Made by a program: the position numbers and the translations under genes | In this document: positions 30,023 to 41,500 of the stretch, piece by piece | Layout: each line of letters begins with the position of its first letter | Position numbering within the stretch: the stretch's first letter is position 1 | The notes under the pieces: model-generated | The model's database searches: none | Told to the model about the DNA's origin: nothing | What the model saw: the letters and a program-made list of their open reading frames with translations, nothing else | Source of the DNA: a virus | Virus record (IMG/VR): IMGVR_UViG_3300042992_001387 | Coordinates: 1-45,952 of that record | DNA: 45,952 nt | Reading direction: 5' to 3' (one strand)

Positions 30023-31354
30023 ATGGCACTTGACTCTGGACCACTCGGCGCAGTTCGCGGCCCCGACCGCACGCGCTCGGCACTCCGCCGAATGTACCTT
30101 GAAGCCCGCCGCCGCAAGGATGGAGCTGGGATGCTCAAGGCCCTCGACGAGGCTGAAGCCCGCGGGTCGACGGTGTCCGGTTCTGTGACGCAGGACGAGG
30201 ATGTCGCCATGCGCGGTGCGGCCGAGGCGTCAGCCCGCCAGAGCGCAGCGATTCAGAGCATGGCCGACAGGGCTTTGCGTGAGCGTCTCGAAGGGGGCAA
30301 GGAGCGTCTCAAACCCAAGCCGACTGCCACCACAGCGTTTCCCCCGAACAGCGCCGTCGATCCTAAGACGGGAACCGTGACGGCCAATCTGTCTGGAGGA
30401 GATTCCGGATTTACTGGGGCTACGGGAGCGGGGGGCACTGCGGGAGATGCAGAGGCAACTCCGGGCAAGTACAAATACGGGTACAAATACAAGTACGATT
30501 ACGGGTACAAGTATTCCTTTCCGGATGAATCGGCAGCCCCTGGGACGCCGCAAACTCCCCCAAACCCTCCGCCAGTGTCTCCCCCACCCGCGCCTGCTGC
30601 GCCACCCGCGCCTGCTGCGCCACCCGCGCCTGCTGCGCCGCCCGCGCCTGCCAGAAAGTCCGCAAGGGCTGGTGGTTCCGCGGGAGCGTCAAGAGTCCCA
30701 GGGGCTACGATGACTCCAGAGGAAGCTGCTGCTGACATGAAGCGGACGGCTGCTTCTGTGCTGGATGAGCAAGCTGCCGAGGAAGAACGGAAGAAAGCCA
30801 GGGAAGCCCTAGTACGAACTGCGCCAGCGCCATCAACCGCTGCACCAGCCCCCGCCGCGCCTGCCCAGGCTCAAGAAAGCACCTATTTTGATGCAGACGC
30901 AGGCAAGCTGGTTAAAGGAGCCATTCCAGAAGACATGGAGGAGGTTGGAATCCGTGGAAGCGGAGAGAACGCGATGCCCATCTACGCGAGGAAGACGGTC
31001 GATTATACGATTCCGCGCAGGAACGCCATTGCCCGGAACATGGAGCGGCAGCGTTTCCTTGAGCGTGCCCGCCGGACTCCCGGCGGCGCTGACATGGTCC
31101 GCAGGCAGGATCGCCAGCAGACGGCCCAGCAGGCCGCCGAAGCCCGTGCCACGCCGGAAGCTGTCGAGAAGGAACTCTACGGAGGAGCCGACGCCAACTA
31201 CGCTGCCATGGGCCGCGGGGCGTCCGCGGACGAGCGCCGCACGCTGACCACCATGCAGATGCGCGACCGTCTCCGCCGCCAGAAAGCCATCCGTGACGAA
31301 GTAGCCCGGCGCAGAACCCGCGCCCGGCTGATCGGAGAAATCGGACCCGAGTAA
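30023..31354 (+). CDS. Low-complexity virion protein with Tyr/Lys and Pro/Ala repeats
   Basis: A 443-residue protein in three parts: a helical basic N-terminus (RTRSALRRMYLEARRRKDG), a low-complexity centre with KYKYGYKYKYDYGYKY (near residues 150-165), then PAPAAP repeats (about residues 190-212), and a helical C-terminus rich in Arg/Glu. No catalytic motif. Together with the following gene and the giant gene it forms one block with gaps of 3-36 bases, so internal or ejected virion protein is likely. The Pro/Ala repeats are also tandem at the DNA level (cctgctgcgccacccgcg units). Confidence 0.55.
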   Translation: MALDSGPLGAVRGPDRTRSALRRMYLEARRRKDGAGMLKALDEAEARGSTVSGSVTQDEDVAMRGAAEASARQSAAIQSMADRALRERLEGGKERLKPKPTATTAFPPNSAVDPKTGTVTANLSGGDSGFTGATGAGGTAGDAEATPGKYKYGYKYKYDYGYKYSFPDESAAPGTPQTPPNPPPVSPPPAPAAPPAPAAPPAPAAPPAPARKSARAGGSAGASRVPGATMTPEEAAADMKRTAASVLDEQAAEEERKKAREALVRTAPAPSTAAPAPAAPAQAQESTYFDADAGKLVKGAIPEDMEEVGIRGSGENAMPIYARKTVDYTIPRRNAIARNMERQRFLERARRTPGGADMVRRQDRQQTAQQAAEARATPEAVEKELYGGADANYAAMGRGASADERRTLTTMQMRDRLRRQKAIRDEVARRRTRARLIGEIGPE

Positions 31355-31357
31355 CCA

Positions 31358-32554
31358 ATGGCTGAACCCCTGTCATCTGCCGCCTCTTCCCTGTTCGGTG
31401 AATCCCGGTTCCCGTCACAGCGGAGCATTTTCTCGCCGCAGGCATTCGGCCGTGCTGTCGACATCCGGCAGCGGGCGGCTCTGTCGCGCCGGGGAATGGG
31501 CTCCACTCTTGGAGCACTGGAGGCAGTGTCGGCCATCGACAAGTTTCGCGAGGACACAGAGCTCAATCCCCTGCGCCGCGAGACCGCTGCGCTTGAGATG
31601 CAGGCGCAGAAGGGTCAGTACGAGCGCCTCCTGTCCCCCGAAGGACAAGACCTCCTTGCACTTGCCGAGAAGACGAAGAAGGCAGAGCAGGAAGACGCGC
31701 TCAGGTCGTACGAGCTCAAGCGCAGGGTGCAGGACACCAAGCCGCAGATCCTGCAGCAGCTCGACCAGTTTGACGTTTTCTCTGCCGGGGCCAAATCGAG
31801 TCTGGAAGCCATCTCGAAGAATTCCCTGTTCATGGATGACCCGGACATCGCTTCGCGTGTGGCGGAGACGGCGTCCGAAGTCGACCGCCTCAACACGGAG
31901 CGAGGGATCGTCGCTGCAGGAATGCGTGAGCGCGAACTGTCCCCCGGAGAGTTCGCCAGCATCATGTCGGAAGTCGAGGAGCGTTACCGCCGGGGCGAAC
32001 CGCAGCCAGCGTACTCCGTCCTCTCCCGCCAGAAGAGCCTCAACGCAATCACGTCCGAGCAGGCGCAGCGTGTCAGGGATGAAGCAGAGCTCCGGAGGAT
32101 TGCAGCCGAAGTTCCACAGAAGACCATCGAGGAAGTCAAGGCAGAGGCGGAGAAGGCGATCAAGGGTCTGACTGGAGCCAAACAGGTAAACATGGCCAGT
32201 TTCCTCAGGGACCCTGACGCCGAAATCAAAAGACTTGAAGCGAAGTCGCAAGACATAGAATCGCAGACTGCCGAAGGAGATGCGGGGGCAATCACCAAAG
32301 GCATCTCGACGGCTTTGGCTCCCTTTGCAGACCGGATCAAAGCGCTCCGCCGAAAGGCACAGATCCCGAATCCCGCGATGGTCGACTATGCGCGGCAGCT
32401 CAGGGGAGACAGCGCGAAGGATCTCGAGGCCATGACCGATGCTCTCGGGAATTCCAGAAGTTCCGTGAATCCTCCAGTTGCAACTGGGGGCAGAAGGATC
32501 AACAATGAGGCGGTCCTGGAGCTTCTGAACAAGGGCAAGCCGACTGCCCGGTGA
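31358..32554 (+). CDS. Coiled-coil internal virion protein
   Basis: A 398-residue, Glu/Arg/Ala-rich, mostly helical protein. The N-terminus (AEPLSSAASSLFGESRFPSQ, then RSIFSPQAFGRAVD) is unlike the rest; long helices follow (ETAALEMQAQKGQYERLL, AEKTKKAEQEDALRSYELKR, KTIEEVKAEAEKAIKGL). No enzyme motif. Predicted to be an internal virion or ejection protein because of its place just before the giant gene. It starts three bases after the previous stop. Confidence 0.55.
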   Translation: MAEPLSSAASSLFGESRFPSQRSIFSPQAFGRAVDIRQRAALSRRGMGSTLGALEAVSAIDKFREDTELNPLRRETAALEMQAQKGQYERLLSPEGQDLLALAEKTKKAEQEDALRSYELKRRVQDTKPQILQQLDQFDVFSAGAKSSLEAISKNSLFMDDPDIASRVAETASEVDRLNTERGIVAAGMRERELSPGEFASIMSEVEERYRRGEPQPAYSVLSRQKSLNAITSEQAQRVRDEAELRRIAAEVPQKTIEEVKAEAEKAIKGLTGAKQVNMASFLRDPDAEIKRLEAKSQDIESQTAEGDAGAITKGISTALAPFADRIKALRRKAQIPNPAMVDYARQLRGDSAKDLEAMTDALGNSRSSVNPPVATGGRRINNEAVLELLNKGKPTAR

Positions 32555-32560
32555 TGCTGC

Positions 32561-32577
32561 TTCGGGGTAACCCCGAA
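32561..32577 (+). promoter_or_regulatory. Hairpin just upstream of the giant gene start
   Basis: TTCGGGG-TAA-CCCCGAA, a perfect 7-bp stem with a 3-base loop, ending 13 bases before the ATG at 32591. No T tract follows, so it is not a terminator. It may influence translation or be a protein-binding site. Confidence 0.6.
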
Positions 32578-32590
32578 CCACCGTCACATC

Positions 32591-35500
32591 ATGTCGCTAT
32601 TTCAGGAGCTTGAGCAAATCGAGGCAACAGACGCCTACCGCAATCTGACTCCTGCGGAGCGGCAGACGGTACTCGACAACTGGTCGGCTCAGTCCACCGG
32701 AGATCCTGAAAAAGACGAAGTCCGCAAGAACGTCGCTGAGGAAGCTCTCAGCCAGTCCAACGCACGCATGCGTGCCCGGATGCCCGTCGACCCTGTGTCC
32801 GGGCAGCTCAAGCAGCCGCCACTGTCGCTCGCGAACATCGCGTCCTCTGAAGTGTGGACGGCGGTGCTCGACGATCCGGAGGCAAAGCGCACCATCCTGT
32901 CCAACTGGCGCAACAGTCTCGACACCGAGCTCGAAGGAGCTGACCTCGACAGGAAAACTTCCGAGCGAATCACGGCAGAAGCCGAGCTCGCCCGCATTGC
33001 GGCCGACGAGACTGAAGGAGATCTCGACTCTGCACAGCAGAAAGTTGGGGATTTCAGCAGGGCGTACACGGCACGGCTTCAAGCCATCGCCGCGAACCCC
33101 GGCATGAAGCAGGGCCGCGGAGTGTTCAAGGACGGCAAGTTTGTCGAAGATCCTGACGGGGAATTCGAGGTCAACCCGGCCATGGCGCTGCTTCCCGAAG
33201 ATCAGTACTCCGCCTATGTCGATCAGATCCCGGACCTCAAGCCGCTCGAACGCGCACGGCTCAAGGGCACGTACGGTGCCCGTCAGCAGGTAGCCTACGG
33301 CAGGTACTACCAACAGCTCTCCGCAGCCAAGCAGCAGAAGGTCGCCGAGGCCGAAGTTGTCCGAGGGCTTGGTGGAATGGTCCTGCCGGGGCAAGCACCC
33401 GTCGGGAAAAAGGAAGAAGTGACCATCGCAGGAAAAGCGTACGATTTCGACGAAGTCTCGGAGATTGCCATCACCCCGCAGCGCGAAGTCCAGTACGGCG
33501 AGAAGGGGGGATCTCAGGAAGCTCTCTTCTCTCCAGACGAGGGAGTGCGCAAGGAAGCCCGTAAGCGCACGGCTCTGCAGTTTGCCAACGCCGTTCTGCC
33601 TGCCTCCGGTGACATGGAGCTTGCCGACATCATCCGCAAGAACCCGGAAGGCCCTGAAGCCGCAGCCCTTGTCGACCGTCACGTAGACGCCCTGAAGAGC
33701 ACGCTCTGGGTCCCCGCGTCCCGCATCAAGGACAACCTGTGGGAGAAGGCCCGCGTCATGAAGAACGGCGAGGTTGTCGTCAACCCGGAGTGGGCGCGGA
33801 CGGCACCCACGGACATCGACAAAGTGGCGGAGCAGCTCGGGGTGCCGGAGAAGGCCGATGACATCAGGGAGCAGGTCGAAGCCACGCATCAGGCGTACGC
33901 CGCGAGGATTGTCGCCAACGCCGACTCCGGAGTACTTCCGTGGCGCTTCCAGTCGTTCGTTGCCGAGCAGCGGGCCAAAGGCGTCACCGATCCCGTCGAA
34001 ATCCTTGCGGCCCACGACAAGGAGTACGGGTACACGGATGACATCATGATGGGACTGCGAGCCGCCGGGCGGCAGGCCGCGGACATCGGGACATTTGCAC
34101 TTGGTGTCGTTTCTACACTGGCTCCAGACAGCAAGGGGCTGCAGCAGCTTGTTGCTGACCGCGCCGCTGCGTCCGCCGAGGAAGAGGCGGCCTACGCGGA
34201 GCTGTCCGGCAAGAACAAGAGTGAGATCGTTCAGGGGATTGCGTCGGAATTGCCGTGGCTTGTCATGGGCCTTGGAGCATCTGTCGGAGCTTCCGCCGCC
34301 CGCCGCGCTGCCATGGCATCTGCTGCACGTAACCCGGCAAGGCTGGCTGCCGCGAACGCGGCGCTGCAGGAGTCCATCCGCACGGCTTCTGCTGCCCCGC
34401 TTCTGGCCAGCAGCCCTGTTCAGGCCGTCCTCGAATCCGGGCGCACGGCGATGCGCACGTACTTCGGAGTGCAGGCCGGGCGCTCGGCAGGCGGGATGTA
34501 CACCAACGCCTACAACCAGCTGCTCCAGAAGAGCCTCGACGCGGGGATGAACATGGATCAGGCGCAGCGATCGGCTACGGTCAACGCCGTCGTGCCTGCG
34601 GCCGCTGCCGGGCTCACCACGGCAGTCCTGATGAAGCTCATGCCGGGAGGCACTGAGACAGCACTCGAGAAGCTCGCCGCCAGCACAACCATCGGGTCGA
34701 TCCGCAAGAAGTTCGGCGAGAAGGCTCTGTCCAACGCGTTTTCCAGCGGAGGCTTTGCGAAGAAGGCTTTCGATGCTCTGTCGACTGCAATCCCTGTCAA
34801 GTCCCTGACGAACGGGCTGAAGAATTTTGTTGGTGCGGCTGCCACTGGAGGCGCAAAAGAAGCTGTCGAAGAAGCAGCCGACGAGGCTTTTCAGGCAGCC
34901 CTCATGTCGCAGTTTGATGACCGCATGACGCTGCAGTCCGCGATGGAGCAGGTCGTGAAGGCTGGCTTCCTCGGGGGCATCATCGGTGGAGGCATGTCGG
35001 CTCTGAGCACGCTTTCAACCAACAGGAAGATTGCGCAGGAGATCCGTGCGGCCAAGGAGGGCAAGTCGCCGCTGGCGGAGAAAGCGGACAATCTCGATCA
35101 GGAAGGAGACACCGCGACGGCTGAAGCGCTCCGCAATGCTGCGGGCGGCTCGCCCCTTGTCGATCTGCTCAACAGCACCATTGGAACTACGTTCCGCAGC
35201 GAGACGATCCCCGGCACCGACGAGGTCAACGAGGATGCTGTGCTCTCGGAGTCTCTCGACAAGGCCAAGGCCGACGCGCTCGAGAAGGAGATCAACGAGA
35301 AGTACAAGAACGTCAGCGTCATGCAGGAACCCATCCTCGATCCCAAAGGCGCGGAAACCGGGAAGTTCCGTCTCCGTGTCGCCATGGAGGCGGCTCCGGA
35401 AGAAGAGGAAGAGGCTGCCCCGACACCGGAAGAGGATGCAGGGGTTCAGCGGGCTGCGCAGATGGGTGCGCTCAAACCAAAGCTCGAAGGCTTTTTCGAC

Positions 35501-38500
35501 TTTTCCAAGGGGACCGTGATCGCCGAAAAAGTCAAGGATCTCACACCCGAACAGACGGCGGAGATCACGAAAAACGCCGACGAGTACGTCCAGCTCTCAC
35601 AAGCGCAGAAAGCCGCGAACGAGACGACTCGGAAAGCGACGCAGTTCCCTGACTTGGATCTGACCGAAGCCCGGACGGAAGCACTTGCTGCCGTAGAGGG
35701 GGACAATGCGCAGTTCCCAGAGCTCACTACAGAAGTCACCACAGCAGAGCAGGGTAAACGCACTGTCCGTGAGGTGGCGACGGAGCGCATTGGGGCGTTC
35801 TACGACCGCGTGCAGGAAGCTGTCCGTGTATCCAAGGCGCTGCTCGAAGCTCTGGAGGAATCGTATACGGCTGAAGGGGCTCAACTCGGCCGCAACATCA
35901 AAACCAACACAGCTCTTTATACAAATCTTGTAGAAGCAGTAAATAAAAAAGACTGGAAGGCAGTTTCAGCTGCTCTTGGCAAGATTCGGGACAAGTTCCG
36001 TGCGGGTCTAAGCCCCCGAGGAGGGTGGGTGGACTCAACTACGGAAGCGTTTTTTGAGCTAGTCCAAGAAAAGTTGAATTTGGACCGTGCGCAAGTCGCG
36101 GCCCTATTCAATCCTGACAGCAAAGTCGACACTCTCAGGATTGGAAATATCTACAGCACGGACTCCGGGATCAGCCAAACACTCGTCGACGCCATCATGA
36201 AAGGCGACGTCCGCAAGACGCGGACGGCGGAAGACGAGGCTGCCGACGCACGCGAGCAGAACCTGAAGGAAATCGAGGAGCTCGGCGGCCTTGAAGCCCT
36301 GCAGCAGGGAATCAATGAAGCCCTGAACAGGATCATCTACAACAACGGCCTGCTGGCTCCGATTGTCCGCGCCCTGCGCCCGGCAGGACCCCTCAATGTC
36401 GAGGTCGAGATTGTAGACAATCCGAAGATGCCTCCCGGATGGTACTCCAACGGCCGCATCACAATCAACATCGCCCGGCGCTCTGTCCGCGGCGTGGACG
36501 ACACGATCGTCCACGAAGCCGTTCACGCAGTCGTCGATTCACTGCTGGAGAAGAAGTGGCCTGCTGGCTCTCCGCAGGCGCAGGCCGTCGCCGAACTCAA
36601 AGAACTCCAGAGTCAGTACCAGCTCCGTCTCATGGATGTGTTCGCGTCATGGGACTCGATTGTGAGCCCTTCCGGTCGTGACTTCATGACGATGATGGCG
36701 ACGTACTACGTACAGAGCCGGGATCACACGACACGGCTGAAGGATCTCCGGGCTCGGGGCGTCATCAAGGAGGATCAGGACCTCACCGAAGAGGCGTCCT
36801 ACGAAGAGTACATGACCATGTACCTGTCGGACATCGGGTACTTCACGACGCAGGACATGATCAAGGATCAGCTCTACGCCCTCGGGTTCACGCTCGACGG
36901 AACGGGGGCAGTCGACACATCCCGGTTCTACGGTCGGGGCACGGAAGCCGCTGGACTGTCGAAAGAGTTTGTCACACACCTGATGACCGATCCCGTGTTC
37001 CAGTCGGCCGCCGCCAGCGTCCGCCGAGGCACGGAGCAGACGTCCGGGTTCCGCAGGTTCGTCAGCAGCATCCGTACGCTCATCACCGGGAAGACCGAAG
37101 AGCAGCCGTATGAAGACCCCAGCGCTTTCGCCGTCGACATTCTCGAGCGCCTCATGAGCGTCGAGGAGTCGCCGCTTCCACCAGCACCCGCAGCGGCTGT
37201 TGTGACTCCTGCTCCTGCAGAGGTCCCGGCAGCTGTTGTGACACCTGCTTCTGCAGCGGCACCAGCACCAGCACCAGCACCAGCACCAGCACCAGCACCA
37301 GCACCAACCCCCACACAAAATGCCACTGAAGAAAGGATCCAGCCAGAAGACCGTGTCGAGCAACGTCAGGAAACTGATGCAGGAAGGGAGACCCCAGAAG
37401 CAGGCGGTAGCGATCTCACTGCGACAAGCGGGGCTTTCCAAGCGGAAAGGTTAGAGCTGCCCGGCACCAACGGCGTCCTCCTGCCGCCCGGAGCCGACGC
37501 GCAGGCGCTGACTCCTATCATCCAGTCGGCTGTTTCGGAAGTCGCCACAGAAACGGGCTTCGGCCGCGAGTTCCCTGTCCTCCGCTTCGAGGTCCCAACT
37601 GTCTACATGCCCGGCCCCGACGGCAATCCTGTCGAGGTTCCGGGTATCAGGAACGAGGCTGAAGCAGAGCCAGAAGGCTTCCCGGTCCCGATGTTCCCGT
37701 CCGAGTTCGCCAATCTCGAGGAGACGAAGGACGCCGTCATGGACGGCCTTGAAGAGGCTGTCGAAGTCGAGGTCGCCAAGTTCTTCGGTGACACTCCTGA
37801 GATCGTTGCGGAGGAGGAAGCCGTGGCCGAGGAGGAAGCAGCTCCGAGACCCGCGAAGGCCATGCGGGCAGCGAGGACGACGAAAGCCCCGAAGGTCCGC
37901 AAGCAGACCAAGACAGTTGTCCAGAAGCGCCGCGCCCGGCAAGCCAGCAAGGATGTCGTGTGGAGGTCGCAGCAGATGCTCGATCCCGAAGAAGTGGCTG
38001 ATCTGAAGAAGCAGATGAAGGGGCAGGCCCCCCAGTTCACCCGTGCAGCCTCGAGCCGTGTTACACCAGAAATGGATTCCGAGTACATGGCTGCCGTCGA
38101 GCGGGGCGACCGGGCGAAAGCGCAGGAACTTGTTGACGCGGCGGCGGCTACTGCGTCTCCGCTGATTTTTGACCCCGAGTCCGGCTTCGAGGCCGTGCCG
38201 AACAATGCGTCGATCGGGTACCGCGGGTTCGTGAAATGGATGACCCCAGACGAGTTCCGCAGTCTGGTCCCGAAAGGCGTGTCGGGCGCACGCACGAAAG
38301 CCTACGTGGAATCCAAGTTGCGTGAAGGCGGTTTCCGTCTTGGTAACCCATTCCTCACGGCCACTTGGAATCAGGAGGCCGGGCAATGGAACGTGGACGG
38401 TCACGAAGGCAGGTCGCGGATGGACGCGATCAAGGCGGTGTACGGCAACGTCCCAGTGCCCGTGCACATCTTCCCAAATGGGTATCTTCGGGCCCGTCAC

Positions 38501-41500
38501 ATGGATGCCGAGAAGCGCTCCGCCCGGTTCGTCCCAGAGAGCGGAGGCAACCCCGTCGTAGTGGAGACGTCTTCCATCGACGTCCTTGACGATCAGGGAA
38601 ATCCTGTTCCTCTCAGCCAGCGGTTCAACGATGCGCGGTTCACCCGTGCAGCTTCCAGTCGGGTTACGCCAGAGATGGACTCCGAGTACATGGCGGCAGT
38701 CGAAAGTGGTGATACAGAGACTGCCAGAAAGCTGCTTGATTTGGCTGCGGAGCGGGCTGGATTTGGTGAAAGACTTTGGCACTTCACAAAGAGTGTGGAT
38801 AGGTTCAATATTTTTGATTTGTCTCGGGCTGTACATATTGGGCATCATCTTGGAGGGCGCGATCAGTCGGAAGACATAATGCAGAAATTTTGGAGAAAAG
38901 AAGATAACCAAGGAAAAGGGTTTCTTGATGAATACTATACTTCATTCAAAGGAAAAGGATTAAGAGTTATGGACGGAGGAAGTTACATGGTTGAGGAACA
39001 GTTCGCCGATATTCGAGGATGGGCTTCTTACGTAGCAGATGCACTTAATCGGGCTGGAAATACCAAAAGTTATACACTACTTATTAAAAAAATAAAAAAA
39101 CAGCGGGAGGATTATTTTAATCATTATCCGGAAAAACAGATACAATTTTCTTCTGAAATCAGAGAACTTTTGAAAAAATTAGGATATTCTTACTTGGTTT
39201 ATGAGAATAGAGCAGAAGGTTCGTTTTCTGCTGGAGATTTTTTTGAGGTAAAAAACGTAAAAGGCATGAAGCGAAAATTCAGCCTTACAGGAGTACTTCC
39301 AGACGGATATTCACTAAAACAGAATCCGTCAGGCGGTTGGACTGCTGTAGGCCCGGACGGTCAGGTACTGTACGAGGACGACAAAAACAGGACAGAAGCG
39401 GAGACAGTTCGTATGGTCGAATTGGATACTGCTGAAAATAGAGGATTTTCGTTGGCATCCGATTCTGTTATCATACTGGATTCTTCGCAGATCAAGTCTG
39501 CAGAGTTAGTTACTTACGACGACAAAGGTAACATTGTTCCATTGTCTAAGAGATTTAATGTTAAATCTCCTGACATCAGGTTCACCCGTGCAGCCTCATC
39601 CCGGCTGCCCGAGAACATCCGTGCCCAGCTCACTCCCGAGGCGCTCGCGGAGGTCGATGGCTTCTTCGCAGGAGCCCTCGACGTCGATGACACCCTCGAC
39701 GCAGAGCCGGGAGTCCGCGAAGCCGTCGTCCGCATTCTCAATGAGGATCTGCGCCGGATGATTGCCTCCGGGACGACAGATGAGACGACCTACCTCGACA
39801 CCGTCGCCCGGCTGTCCCGTGTGGCGCAGGATGGTGACCGTACGTCATCTGTCTATCTCTCCGGCCACACGCTGCCGAACCGGGCGTCCGGTGAGACCCT
39901 CAAGGCGCTCTCCAGTGTCGCGGGCACGCGCATCCGCAGCCGTGTAGCCTCGTCCGTGGGGCCATTTACCGCTGGCTCCCTGTCGAGCCCCAAGAGGGCC
40001 CTTGCCATCGCCCGCGAAATCGGCCGCGCCGTCACAGCGTCGCCGGGCATCACCGACGCCGACATCGTCCGCCTGACCGTCGAAGACACGGAAGCGACTG
40101 GAGTCCTCGCTGACGTCCGCGAGAAGCTGCGCAGCATGTTCACGATCCTCCCGGCACGCACGGGAGCCAAGCTCCGTGAGTCCCTGCAGCCAACTGACTC
40201 TGCGAACGTGTACATCGATCCTGAACAGGGCATCGAGTACCGCTTCGTCGCCGGGGCCAATGAACCCACGGTTCCCGGTCTGTCCGATCTGTGGAACACG
40301 CTGGCGGAGCTTCCGTCAGCGGTCGCAGGGATTCCGGATTCGGAAGTGGCTGGGATCACCAAGGACGGCGAGATTGTCCTCGTTCGCCCCCGCGTCGAAA
40401 TGGACGAGCAGGAATGGATGGAGTTCACCGGGGCCACGCTTACACCCTCCGGGTACGTCGTCCGCGATGCTCTTGGGTTCGACCGTACAGTGTCACAGGG
40501 AGACATGGTCGTTGGTGCTCCTGCGCTCCGTTACACAAACAGGAACGCCGAGGAGGCAGCAGGCACTTTCAGCGAGGGCAGCAGCAAAGTGTTCACCCGC
40601 CCCCGCGGCCGCGTCTACGCGCCGATCTTCAAGACTGTCGGGCCCAAGAGCCGGACGTCGGAGACGATCCGCGAGCTCAAGATCCGCAACCTTACAGGAG
40701 CACGTACGTTCCGCACGAACGCTCTGGCCGGGTTCTACTCGATCGGCTACTGGGTCGGTGACAAGGGCAAGTGGGGCGATCTGGCCCCCATCTACCGGAA
40801 GATGCTCGCCGAGACCGACGAGGCCATCCAGTCTGCTGAGTTCCTGAGCAATCAGATCATGAGGCTGCGCGAGGGAGAGCCCGCCAACATCATCGCCGAC
40901 GTCAACACTGTGCTCGGTTATCAGGATGACGTGTACGATCCAACCATGGAGAAGAACGCCCGCGCTGCCTACCGCAAGGCCCGCCGGAAGGCCGTGATGG
41001 CGTACAACGCACAGATCAGGGCTGTCGCCAATCTGTCGTCGGCTGCCCGGCAGAAGCAGACGCTTGACGCCTCGAACGATTTCACTGCCGCAATGGTCAC
41101 CATCAAGACGACCCTGTCGGCAGACCTCATTGCCGCCGCAGCCGTCGGGCGCAATCAGGCCATCACGGCGCAGAACGATGCGCGGAACCGTCTGCTCGCC
41201 GCAGGCAAGAACGAACTCGTCGCAGCCGCCGACCGCATGCGCAGCCGACTCGACGATCTCGCTGTCCAGATCAGGAACATCTCCGGGCACGACCCGCAGC
41301 TCGTCGCCATGTTCGACGCCCGAGCCGGAATTCACCTGAGCCGTTACTACCAAGTCCACGACGATGCGTCGTGGGTAGACTGGGTGACTTCGTCCGACCC
41401 TGAAGCCATGAAGCGCAGAACCGCTGCGCTCCAGTACATCAAGAGCCAGCGCCTCACGAACATGGCTGCGGGATACATGACTTCCAACAAGGGAGCCACC

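Noticed and set aside
36928-37326. 132-residue minus-strand frame with Gly/Ala repeats
   Set aside because: It is the antisense reading of the Ala/Pro linker of the giant protein.
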